A program made the position numbers and the translations under genes. DNA of 32,047 bases from Candidatus Saccharimonadota bacterium (GTDB lineage Bacteria > Patescibacteriota > Saccharimonadia > Saccharimonadales > Saccharimonadaceae): NCBI GenBank assembly GCA_017652765.1, contig JAGCAJ010000012.1, forward strand, positions 1-32,047. Direction: 5' to 3'. This document shows, piece by piece, positions 1 through 8,100 of this stretch. The notes beneath the pieces were generated by a model. It was not told the origin of the DNA and did not search any database. It worked only from the letters and a program-made list of their open reading frames with translations. Position 1 is the first letter of the stretch. Every line of letters starts with the position of its first letter.

Positions 1-194
1 CTGCGTTAGTGTTTCTGGCTGGAGCAAGAATAGAAGAGCATAGGAAAGTAACAAGAAACGCTACGGAAAACATAGCCGTAGCGGTAGAAAACAAATGCCA
101 ACGAGAGTTAGAACGAGAAAGACCAACGAGGCGTGCGCGCCGAGTTAGTTTCTTAGTTCTGTTATACCCCCCCCCGTGTTGACCTGATTGACAT
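1..194 (-). CDS. Putative phase-variable secreted/membrane protein, N-terminal part, currently out of frame
   Basis: Product not recognised; only the N-terminal part lies in the window. The ATG at 192-194 has a good ribosome binding site (AAGGGAAGG, six bases before it) and a promoter upstream at 265-294. The frame reads MSIRSTR, then crosses nine G (minus strand of 167-175). With nine G it stops after 11 residues (GTA TAA). With eight G it stays open to the window edge, giving a very basic N-region (NRTKKLTRRARLVGLSRSN) followed by a hydrophobic core (MFSVAFLVTFLCSSILAPA), which looks like a signal peptide or signal anchor. This is the layout of a slipped-strand contingency gene. A sequencing error in the homopolymer, or a dead gene, would look the same. 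The existence of the open frame is seen; the phase variation is inferred. Confidence 0.5.
167..175. repeat. Nine-base C/G homopolymer tract
   Basis: A run of nine C on the plus strand (G on the minus) lies 17 bases inside the minus-strand reading frame that starts at 194. Changing its length by -1 joins the start to a long open frame. It is by far the longest G/C homopolymer noticed in the window. Confidence 0.9.
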
Positions 195-264
195 TGTTGA
201 CCTTCCCTTTATTTGCGATTTATAGTCTTCTGGCAAAAAGCCAAAATGACCTTTGTATGTATTG

Positions 265-294
265 ATTATAGCACAAGCGAGTTAAAAAAGACAA
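265..294 (-). promoter_or_regulatory. Promoter of the poly-G gene
   Basis: On the minus strand, TTGTCT (289-294) and TATAAT (265-270) are 18 bases apart, with a TGC extension before the -10 box. The predicted transcript starts near 258 and runs leftward into the ATG at 194, leaving a leader of about 64 nt. Confidence 0.75.
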
Positions 295-306
295 GCATGA
301 TTTATG

Positions 307-335
307 AAAAAGAGCCACAATTCGTGGCTCTTTTT
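307..335 (-). terminator. Terminator of the BRO-type gene
   Basis: A 12-base perfect stem (AAAAAGAGCCAC / GTGGCTCTTTTT) with a five-base loop begins directly after the stop codon at 336-338. On the minus strand it ends in a T run, a typical intrinsic terminator. Confidence 0.85.
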
Positions 336-1187
336 CTACTCCTCGATTCTTTTCTGTGTGCCGGGGAGATAATTCTTGTCTGTAACTACGGGTTTGCCCG
401 TGCTTTCTTCAACGGCTTTTCTGGCAATGCCTGCCACCTTACCGCCACGTCTGGCGACGTCCTGATTTTCGGCAAAAGTTGCTGGTTTTTCTGATTTGGA
501 GATTTCTTTTGCGGTGTTTTCTGCAAGCATATTTAGAATTAGCTCGGAATCCGTCATGTTGTCGCGCAAGCTCTCCTTCTTTAATCCCTTATAATTTTTA
601 TATTCGCGCGTAGTCATTCCGGACCACTCTTTAGAGATAATATCCGTCAGCATAGCAAACTGGTTACCCTTCTTTACCCCGCGCTTATGCCATTCGTCGG
701 TTAGGCCGTTTCTAACCTTAATAGATAGCATTCGCCGATTAATCCATTCTTCGGAATAGCCTTTACGGCGGTAGGATTCTACGGCGCGAGCCACCGCGAG
801 CTCCGGGTCAAATTCCTCGTCAATCCGCTCGCTACCAACTTTTGCTAGCCACTGCTTAAATGGCTCAGCCTTGGGCGATGGAATAGACTGGATGATACGA
901 AGGACGCCTTTAGTGTTGGATGCGTCAGTTTTATACTTTTTACCATCAGATGATTCTAATTTCAGTTGTCGACAAATTGTCGACAACTTAGCTTTTTCTT
1001 CTTCATCCATACGTTTCTTGACTCGATACCAATAATCTCGTGGATTTGGACTATCCGTTAACGCTTGGACAACGTCAACGACAGAAAAATACCACTCCCC
1101 CTCCTCCTCATTCCAGACAGAACGGATTTCACTCCCCTCAAATAATTTTAGGGAATTAGATTCTTTTGGTAGTTTTTCTTTCGTCAT
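336..1187 (-). CDS. BRO-N domain (phage antirepressor/DinD-like) protein
   Basis: A 283-residue protein. The N-terminal 100 residues or so match the BRO-N pattern: a small beta/alpha domain with KLFEGSEIRSVWNEEEGEWY followed by SVVDVVQALTDSPNPRDYW and VKKRM. This domain binds DNA in phage antirepressors and baculovirus BRO proteins. The C-terminal half (FDPELAVARAVESYRRKGY, then an E-W-x-K-R-G region) resembles the extension found in DinD/antirepressor-like chromosomal proteins. ATG is preceded by AAGGAGG. No phage genes are visible around it, so it is either a lone remnant of a mobile element or a domesticated regulator. It has its own terminator. Family assignment is from remembered motifs; the regulatory target is unknown. 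Confidence 0.75.
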   Translation of the reverse strand: MTKEKLPKESNSLKLFEGSEIRSVWNEEEGEWYFSVVDVVQALTDSPNPRDYWYRVKKRMDEEEKAKLSTICRQLKLESSDGKKYKTDASNTKGVLRIIQSIPSPKAEPFKQWLAKVGSERIDEEFDPELAVARAVESYRRKGYSEEWINRRMLSIKVRNGLTDEWHKRGVKKGNQFAMLTDIISKEWSGMTTREYKNYKGLKKESLRDNMTDSELILNMLAENTAKEISKSEKPATFAENQDVARRGGKVAGIARKAVEESTGKPVVTDKNYLPGTQKRIEE

Positions 1188-1234
1188 AAGGCCTCCTTAT
1201 AATTATATTAATTATTTGGAGAGCACGGACTATG

Positions 1235-1268
1235 CCGAGAGATCATCATAGGTTTACTCGTCTCTCGG
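1235..1268 (-). other. Hairpin between leuS and the BRO-type gene
   Basis: Perfect eight-base arms (CCGAGAGA at 1235-1242, TCTCTCGG at 1261-1268) with an 18-base loop. An alternative pairing CTATG/CATAG overlaps it, so two folds exclude each other. No T run follows, so it is not a simple terminator. It lies in the 142-base gap upstream of the BRO-type gene. No tRNA is seen in this gap, and there is no clear -35 box; a TATAAT at 1202-1207 is very close to the ATG. Confidence 0.45.
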
Positions 1269-1329
1269 ACTCACCTGCGTAAACTATTGCAAGCATACCA
1301 CGGCCACAATAAATTTTCAAGACGGGAGT

Positions 1330-3843
1330 TTAGGCGACGAGGTTTAGGAGCTTGGCTTTTTTGACGTAGATGACTTTTTTGATTCCGTCCTTAGTGAAGG
1401 CTTGGACGTTTTTCTCTGCGAGGGCGAGTTTTTCTATCTTTTCTTGGTCTTCTAGGTCGTCTACGCTGACTGTTATCTTGGCGCGGAGCTTGCCGTTAAC
1501 CTGGACGACTAGTTCTACCGTATCGGCGACAAGGTATTTTTCGTCCCAGACTGGCCAGACATCGTCAGAGTCCAACTTCTCTAGCATTTCACAGGCAAGG
1601 TGCGGAGCGAAAGGTTTCAAAAGCTTGGCGAGCGTGACTAAATCTTCTTTTTCTGCGCCGGTCTTATATAACTCATTCACATATTCCATCATCGCAGAGA
1701 CGGCGGTGTTGAAATTGTGACGGTGGATATCGTCCGTAACGCGCTTGATCGTAGTATGGCGAAGACGCAATGCCTCCTTCTCGGAAACGCCACGCGCTAC
1801 CCCTGTCGTCACAGGGGTATCGCTCGCTGTGACGCTCCTCGTGGCGTCGCTTATCTTCCGCGAAGGAGCATTGCGCTCTTCGCCGAAGCAAAGGTTCCAA
1901 CAACGATTCAAGAAGCGGTAGACACCGCCGACGGATTTTGGATCCCAAGCAGCGTCCATGTCGTATGGGCCGATGAACATTTCGTAAGTTCTAAGCGTGT
2001 CGGCGCCGTAGCCCTGGTCGATAACGTCAAGTGGGTCAATAACATTGCCCTTACTCTTGCTCATTTTTTTGCCGTCTGGGGCATTAATATAGCCGTTATA
2101 AAGCAGAGTCTTAACTGGCTCGCGGAATGGGAGGAGGCCCTGGTCGGCAAAGAATTTACACCAGAAACGAATGTAAAGAAGATGCGCCACGGCGTGGTCG
2201 GCGCCAACATAGATATCGGTCGGTGCCCAATAGGAAATAGCTTCCTGATTCCAGGCGGATTTATCGTCATGTGGGGAAACGTAGCGCCAGAGGTACCAAG
2301 AAGAACAGGCGTAGCCATCTAGGGTGTCAGTTTCGCGAGTGAGGGTCTTTTTGACCTTTTTGCCAGTCTTTTTGTCTTCTACTTCCATCTCAAAGGTTAG
2401 CCAATCCGTAGCCTTAGCTAAGGCGGAGCGACCGGTGTTATCAGGCTTATAATCTTCTACTTCTGGGATAATGACTGGGAGCTGGTCTTCGGGGATAGGG
2501 TATTCGTTGCCGTCCTCGTCATAGGCGATAGGGATAGGACAACCCCAGTAGCGCTGGCGAGAAATCAGCCAGTCGCGCATACGATAGGTTACCTTTTGTT
2601 CGCCGATTCCCTGTTCGTGTAGCCAAGCAACAATCTGTTCCCTAGCGTCCTCGGTACGAGTACCGTTAAAATGGCCGGAGTTAATTAGTTCGCCTTCGCC
2701 GTGATAACATTCGTCGGAGTCGGTAGAACCTTCTGGCTTTTCTATGACCTGTTTGACTGGTAGGTCGAATTTGTTGGCGAATTCAAAGTCGCGCTCGTCG
2801 TGAGCTGGGACAGCCATAATAGCGCCCTCGCCATAGCCCATTAATACATAGTCGGAGACCCAGATAGGGATTTTTTCTCCGGTGCCGGGATTAATTGCAT
2901 AAGAACCAGTAAAGACGCCGGTTTTTTCTTTGTTCTCTTGGCGCTCGATTTCGGATTTCTTGAGAGTTTCGGTGCGATACTGATCAACTTTTTGTTTAGT
3001 ATCGTCGTTAACCAACTTAGATACGAGCGGATGTTCTGGGGCGAGGACAAGGAAAGTGGCGCCAAAAATCGTATCTGGACGAGTGGTAAAGACCTTAATA
3101 AAATCCTTGGAGTCGACTACTTCGAAGTCAATCTCGGCACCTTCGCTACGTCCAATCCAGTTTCTCTGCATAGTTTTAATCTTGTCTGGCCAATCTAGCT
3201 GGTCGATGTCGGCTAGAAGTTCGTCCGCGTAGTCGGTAATTTTGAAGAACCATTGTTTCATTTTCTTCTTTTCTACCTCTGTACCACAGCGCCAACAGTG
3301 ACCGTTTTCTACTTGTTCGTTGGCGAGGACGGTCTGGTCTACTGGACACCACCACTGGTAAGATTCTTTACGATAGGCAAGGCCTTTCTTGTATAACTGT
3401 AAGAAGCACCACTGGGTCCAGCGATAGTAATCTGGATTAGAAGTGTTGATTTCACGACTCCAGTCAATAGCGTAGCCAAGGCGTTTTAGTTGCTTACGGA
3501 AGTTATGGATATTAGTCTCTGTAGCGGACTGGGGAGAAATACCGGTCTTTATTGCGTAGTTTTCTGCGGGGAGGCCAAAGGTATCATAACCAAACGGACG
3601 GAGGACGTTCGTCTGTTGTTGGGTATAAAAGCGAGTGAGGACATCAACGATAGTGAAATTTCTAACGTGGCCAACATGAAGGCCGGCGCCAGACGGGTAT
3701 GGAAACATCTCCGCGAGGAAGACTTTTGGCGTTTTCTTGTTTTTTGGGAGGTCTTTGCCTTCTGGGGCGGCGCGAAAAGTCTGGTCCTTTTCCCAAATTT
3801 GTTGCCATTTCTTCTCGATTTCTTGCGGGTTGTATCTTTCCAT
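1330..3843 (-). CDS. leuS: Leucyl-tRNA synthetase
   Basis: Charges tRNA-Leu with leucine in the cytoplasm. At 837 residues it has normal class I LeuRS length. Visible landmarks: the HIGH box as HVGH at residues 56-59 after FPYPSGAGL, a zinc-ribbon-like CPVD...CWRC near 165-190, the CP1 editing domain (TTRPDTIFGATF), and the KMSKS loop as KKMSKSKGN near 594. The C-terminal anticodon-binding helices are intact. Residues 654-694, in the linker before the anticodon-binding domain, are encoded by a long inverted repeat (1761-1881), described separately. The gene has its own promoter and a short leader with AGAGGAC before the ATG; it faces away from the membrane-protein gene at 3949. Confidence 0.97.
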   Translation of the reverse strand: MERYNPQEIEKKWQQIWEKDQTFRAAPEGKDLPKNKKTPKVFLAEMFPYPSGAGLHVGHVRNFTIVDVLTRFYTQQQTNVLRPFGYDTFGLPAENYAIKTGISPQSATETNIHNFRKQLKRLGYAIDWSREINTSNPDYYRWTQWCFLQLYKKGLAYRKESYQWWCPVDQTVLANEQVENGHCWRCGTEVEKKKMKQWFFKITDYADELLADIDQLDWPDKIKTMQRNWIGRSEGAEIDFEVVDSKDFIKVFTTRPDTIFGATFLVLAPEHPLVSKLVNDDTKQKVDQYRTETLKKSEIERQENKEKTGVFTGSYAINPGTGEKIPIWVSDYVLMGYGEGAIMAVPAHDERDFEFANKFDLPVKQVIEKPEGSTDSDECYHGEGELINSGHFNGTRTEDAREQIVAWLHEQGIGEQKVTYRMRDWLISRQRYWGCPIPIAYDEDGNEYPIPEDQLPVIIPEVEDYKPDNTGRSALAKATDWLTFEMEVEDKKTGKKVKKTLTRETDTLDGYACSSWYLWRYVSPHDDKSAWNQEAISYWAPTDIYVGADHAVAHLLYIRFWCKFFADQGLLPFREPVKTLLYNGYINAPDGKKMSKSKGNVIDPLDVIDQGYGADTLRTYEMFIGPYDMDAAWDPKSVGGVYRFLNRCWNLCFGEERNAPSRKISDATRSVTASDTPVTTGVARGVSEKEALRLRHTTIKRVTDDIHRHNFNTAVSAMMEYVNELYKTGAEKEDLVTLAKLLKPFAPHLACEMLEKLDSDDVWPVWDEKYLVADTVELVVQVNGKLRAKITVSVDDLEDQEKIEKLALAEKNVQAFTKDGIKKVIYVKKAKLLNLVA
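1761..1881. repeat. Palindromic element inserted in frame in leuS
   Basis: Imperfect inverted-repeat arms lie at 1761-1794 and 1840-1881; both, read inward, contain GCAATG, TCCTTC, CGGAA and CGCCACG. Inside them is a second perfect hairpin (TACCCCTGT, loop CGTC, ACAGGGGTA, 1798-1820) and a competing GTCACAG/CTGTGAC pair (1808-1814, 1827-1833). The reading frame of leuS is kept, adding a linker rich in R, S, T and D. This architecture resembles palindromic elements known to insert in frame in Rickettsia genes, but no copy relationship can be shown here. Confidence 0.7.
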
Positions 3844-3866
3844 AATGTCCTCTATTTACTCTGGTA

Positions 3867-3895
3867 ATTTTAACATAAATTGACTTTTCTGACAA
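3867..3895 (-). promoter_or_regulatory. leuS promoter
   Basis: TTGTCA (3890-3895) and TAAAAT (3867-3872), 17 bases apart on the minus strand. The predicted start is about 15 bases before the leuS ATG. The element interleaves with the plus-strand promoter at 3880-3908. Confidence 0.65.
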
Positions 3896-3908
3896 TCTGT
3901 GATATAAT
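3880..3908 (+). promoter_or_regulatory. Promoter of the small membrane protein
   Basis: TTGACT (3880-3885), 17 bases, TATAAT (3903-3908) with a TGA extension. The leader is about 34 nt and holds AGGGAGGTGAT before the ATG at 3949. Confidence 0.8.
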
Positions 3909-3948
3909 AGAAAGATACGGGGGTGCACTTTACAAGGGAGGTGATAGT

Positions 3949-4515
3949 ATGGATAATCCAAAAATATCCTGTGATGGCCAGAATTTTCAGATAGATACTG
4001 GTCTTGCTTTTTCTGAATTCAAGGCGCTAATTATGGCGCAGACACGAAACAAGGCGTTTGATATTATTGTGAGAAGGCGCAGAGAAATCAACGAGACTAT
4101 TCGGCTGGCAGGATTTAATGATGCTCTATCTAATAGAAACATGAGCAAACTATCTAGAAATGAGCTAGAAGATGTCAGGATTCAAGCCACTCAGGCCTTA
4201 GAAAAGGATGAAAAGAAGCTACACAAGGATGTAGATACGATTTTTAGATCGCTAGTGATTAATAAGAGAATCTTTTTAATCGAGGTGATTCTATTTATCT
4301 TTACGTTTATCATTCATGCGCATATATTTACGAAGGTATTTCTAGGACTGATGTGTGTGTTCGTGGCGTTTGCTATTTTTGCCCAACCACTAAGACTTCT
4401 TTCTAGGGTATGTTTGTTCTATTATTATCACGGATGGAACGAAGGAATATTAAAACAATCTGATTACCGCGGATTCCAGAAGCGCGATTATGACCTGGAG
4501 ATTCCGCTCTATTAA
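3949..4515 (+). CDS. Small membrane protein of unknown function
   Basis: Not recognised. The start at 3949 is chosen because AGGGAGGTGATAG lies just before it; upstream in-frame starts overlap the promoter. The product is 188 residues. A charged, helical N-terminal two thirds (RRRREINETIRLAGF, then a Lys/Glu-rich stretch) precedes two adjacent hydrophobic segments (about residues 107-124 and 128-147) separated by HAHIFTK. A short polar tail follows that ends DYDLEIPLY. The N-terminal domain and tail probably face the cytoplasm with a membrane hairpin between. It is a single-gene unit with its own promoter and terminator, like the other orphan genes here. Confidence 0.75.
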   Translation: MDNPKISCDGQNFQIDTGLAFSEFKALIMAQTRNKAFDIIVRRRREINETIRLAGFNDALSNRNMSKLSRNELEDVRIQATQALEKDEKKLHKDVDTIFRSLVINKRIFLIEVILFIFTFIIHAHIFTKVFLGLMCVFVAFAIFAQPLRLLSRVCLFYYYHGWNEGILKQSDYRGFQKRDYDLEIPLY

Positions 4516-4520
4516 TATCA

Positions 4521-4567
4521 CCCCTGCCCCTGTTACCAAGGTTATACCGAGGCGACGGGGGATTTTT
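4521..4567 (+). terminator. GC-rich hairpin, probable terminator
   Basis: Just after the stop at 4515, CCCC-T-GTTACC pairs imperfectly with GGCGAC-GGGG, followed by GATTTTT. The stem has one bulge and one mismatch, so this is a moderately supported terminator between convergent genes. Confidence 0.5.
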
Positions 4568-4594
4568 AATGCCGTGATTAAGGCCAGGCGTGGA

Positions 4595-5104
4595 TTAAAT
4601 AGCGGTTTTTAGTGCAAAGAGGGCGATGCCGGCAGCAACAGAGACGTTAAAAGATTCTTTGACTCCGACCATTGGGATTTCAATAAAGAGGTCAATATAG
4701 TCATAGAGTTTTTGGTCTATGCCGTGGACTTCTTCGCCAAGAATGAGGACGGCTTTGTTTTTTAGGCGAGAGAGTAGAGATGGCGAGCCAAGGTCAAATT
4801 TACGGCCGTCGTTAACGTGATTTTCTAGGCCGATAATCTGGTAGCCGTCTTCTTTGAAACGCTTCAAAAGTTTAGTTGGGTCGTCCGCCCAAGAAATAGG
4901 GATGTATTTTTCGGCGCCAAGAGAGGTTTTTTCTATTTGACGACTAATCTTGTCGGCGATATGGGGCATACAGTTAGGATCTAGAGGGCTAGGAGTATAG
5001 CCAGAACAGATGACCTGCTCGACACCTAGGCCTTCGGCCGTACGAAGAATAGCACCCACATTATAAGTTGAACGGATATTGTGTAATAACAATATGATTT
5101 CCAT
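4595..5104 (-). CDS. TrmH/SpoU-family RNA 2'-O-methyltransferase
   Basis: A compact 169-residue SPOUT methylase that transfers a methyl group from S-adenosylmethionine to a ribose 2'-OH in tRNA or rRNA. All three SpoU motifs are visible: NIRSTYNVGAILRTAEGLG near residues 9-27, VLILGEEVHGI near 119-129 and IPMVGVKESFNVSVAAGIALF near 143-163. It lacks the N-terminal RNA-binding domain of larger family members, so the target nucleoside cannot be told. It lies 18 bases after dnaE and may be cotranscribed with it, but also has its own extended -10 box ending eight bases before the ATG, which suggests a leaderless message. Confidence 0.88.
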   Translation of the reverse strand: MEIILLLHNIRSTYNVGAILRTAEGLGVEQVICSGYTPSPLDPNCMPHIADKISRQIEKTSLGAEKYIPISWADDPTKLLKRFKEDGYQIIGLENHVNDGRKFDLGSPSLLSRLKNKAVLILGEEVHGIDQKLYDYIDLFIEIPMVGVKESFNVSVAAGIALFALKTAI

Positions 5105-5112
5105 TTGGTATT

Positions 5113-5121
5113 ATTATACCA
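5113..5121 (-). promoter_or_regulatory. Extended -10 box of the SpoU methylase (leaderless)
   Basis: TGGTATAAT on the minus strand, with eight bases between the box and the ATG at 5102-5104. There is no Shine-Dalgarno sequence in the gap. It sits between the dnaE stop and the next start. Confidence 0.6.
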
Positions 5122-5122
5122 C

Positions 5123-8100
5123 TTAGGCCACTTTTACGCAATCTTTGCCCAAAAGTTCGGATAGGGGCGCGGTGAGCTCATTTCCGGCATCCACTCTAAA
5201 TGGTAGGCGGAGAGGCTTTTTGCCAGATTTTTCTTCTAGGACTAGGATGATTTCTTGGAAGCCGGGGTGGAGATCACAGAGGTGCTTTATCTCTGTTAGG
5301 ATATCGGTGTTGTCTGGGTCTTTAATTAGACAAAAGAGGCGTTTACTGCGGTCATCTTCTACAGGTTTGGCGGGAATAACGGGTTCTGGGGCGGTAATTT
5401 TAGTGTTTTCGGCCCCTGTGGAGCGTTTTCTGACGTATTCGGCTGAAACCTTGCTACCACGGCGGGTAGACGGGGCTAGCACTGGAGCAGGCATCCTAGC
5501 GCCTGTAGAGACGTAATTATCTAGAGTTTCGTCGGCGATGACCTCTATGGATTCGGCTAGAACCTTAATTTCTGGAGTAACGTTACCATTCTTGTCTTTG
5601 GCGTTGACCCGACCAGTGCACTTAATAACGTTATCTTGGACGATTTTGGCGCCGTATTGTTCAAAAACAGATGGAAAAACGACGATTTCCTGTTCGGAGG
5701 TCTTGTTTTCTATCTTGACGAAGGCCATTTTGGCGTTAGATTTGGTTAAGATTGTGCGGATACCTGTAATAATTCCACCAATCGTAACGACTTTGTTGTC
5801 GTTTTCGGCGGTAATTATACTGTATGGGTGGGTCTGTTCCTCAAAATAAGTATCGTATTTGTCTAGAGGATGGGCGGAGAGATAGAGACCCATGAGGTCG
5901 CGCTCCCAGAGAAGCTGTTCTTTTTCGGAGGTTTTGACTGGAGCAGTCTTAATCTCTGGCTCTGGAATAGCGCCGGCAGAACCAAAAGCGCCAAAGAGGT
6001 CGGTCTGGCCTGTGGCGACGTCTTTTTGGCATTTGTTGCCATAGGCCTGGATAGATTCTAGATTGAATAACAAATCCGAGCGATCAGCAAAACGGTCAAA
6101 AGCGCCGGTTTTAATGGCGGCCTCCCAGGAACGTTTGTTAAACTTAGAGGAATTGACGCGTTTGGCAAAATCGCAAACGGACTTAAATGGGCCGTTTCTA
6201 TCACGCTCGGGGATAACTTCTTCTTCCACTAGGGCCTTGCCCATACTCTTAATGCCGGAGAGGCCGAAACGAATAGTTTTCTTGCCTTTAACGATGCCAA
6301 AATCGCCGTAAGACTCGTTAATATCCGGGCCGAGGACCTTCAAGCCCATATGCTTACACTCACTCATCTCGATAGCAAGGCGGTCGGTCCAGCGCATATC
6401 AGAGGTCATGAGCGCGGCCATAAAGGCGTCTGGGTAATGCGCCTTAAGATAGGCGGTCCAATAGGCGATAAGGGCATAGCAAGCGGCGTGGGATTTGTTG
6501 AAACAATAGTTAGCAAAATCTAGAAGCTGGGACCAGAAAGTTTCGGCGATTTCTTCGGTAGCGCCACCGATTTCTACGGCACCCTTAATGAACTCTGGCT
6601 TAACCTTTTTCATGAGGTCTACCTTTTTCTTACCGACGGCCTTACGCAGAGTATCAGCCTGACCACCAGTAAATCCGCACCACTCGCGCGAAATCTGCAT
6701 GAACTGCTCTTGGTAAATCATAATGCCATAGGTAGATTTTAGCGAGTTTTCTAGGCCGGGGTGAAGGTAGGTAATCGGCTCTTCGCCGTGTTTTCTTTTA
6801 ATGAAGGAGTCGATAAACTGCATCGGGCCAGGACGATAGAGCGCCACCATAGCGATGATATCCTCAAAGTGGTCGGCCTTCAGGTCTTTTAGGTAGCGTT
6901 TCATGCCAGCAGATTCAAGCTGGAAGACGCCGGTAGTTTCGGCACGCTGGAGGAGCTCATAGGTAGCTTTGTCGTCCAGCGGGAGCTGATACATGTCAAT
7001 ATCCTCGCCATAGACTTTTCTAATCATGCGGAGGGCGTTGTTAATCACGGAGAGGTTGGACAGGCCGAGAAAATCCATCTTAAGTAGGCCAAGCTCTTCT
7101 ACCTGGGACATTGGGAACTGGGCGGCGAGAACCATTTCGCCGGAGGAGCCAGTCTTTTTGGCGACTTCGAGCGGGAGGAATTTAACTAAATCATCTGGGG
7201 CGATAATCACGCCACAAGCGTGAACGCCGTGGGAACGAATAGTTCCCTCCAGCTTGCTGGCGAAATCAATGACTTCTCTAGCGGTAGGGTTGTTTTCGTA
7301 CTCGTTCTTGAGGTCGGGCACAGTCTTGATTGCGTCAGCGAGATGGACGTGATGTCCCATGACCGGGTCGGGAACCAATTTAGCGATTCTGTCGGACTCG
7401 GCGTAGGGCACTTCCATAACTCTAGCGACATCACGTACGGCGTTCTTCGCCATCATCTTGCCGAAGGTAACGATGTTGGACACGCGACCTCGGCCGTATT
7501 TATCTGTACAATATTGAATCACCTCATCACGGCGCGTATCCTGGATATCTGTATCAATATCTGGCATAGAGATACGGTCAGGATTCAAGAAACGCTCAAA
7601 GAGTAGGTCGTATTTAAGTGGGTCTAGCTCGGTAATACGGAGAGAGTACGCTAGGAGTGAACCGGCGGCGGAGCCACGGCCCGGGCCATAGACAATACGC
7701 TGGCGTTTACCCCAGTTAATAAAGTCCTGAACAATCAAGAAATAGCCGTTATAGCCCATTTTGTCAACTACGGAAAGCTCATAGTCAATGCGCTCTAAAA
7801 CGTCGTCTCGCCCCGCGTCTTTAATGGCCTTGCGACACTCCTCAACGCTAAGTTTTCCAGCTTCCTCCTCTGTTTTGCCGGCATAGCGAAAAACTAGCCC
7901 GCGAAAAACCAGTTGGTCTAGATATTGTTTCTCGTCAAGTCCATCTGGGATACCTGGGAATTTTGGAATTAAGATACGGCCAAGTTGCAAATCAACGTTG
8001 CACATTTCGGCGATTTTTCGTGTGTTCCTAATGGCGTCTGGAAAATCCTTGCCCCAACGCTTAATAATGTCAGCCGGTGGGATGACGTGGAGCTCAAAAT

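Noticed and set aside
3-185. Plus-strand open frame at the left edge, ending near the C tract
   Set aside because: It lacks a recognisable family, has many AGA/AGG/CGA arginine codons, and is antisense to a frame that has a promoter, ribosome binding site, ATG and signal-like segment. The minus-strand reading is better supported, though not proven.
1190-1329. Possible tRNA in the gap between leuS and the BRO-type gene
   Set aside because: No T-loop consensus, no acceptor stem pairing; only the short hairpin is supported.
1717-2322. 201-codon plus-strand frame opposite leuS
   Set aside because: Antisense to a clear LeuRS coding region, no ribosome binding site or family match.
4521-4567. A further copy of the leuS palindrome suggested by CCCCTGT
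   Set aside because: The flanking sequence and arms do not match; it is better explained as a terminator.
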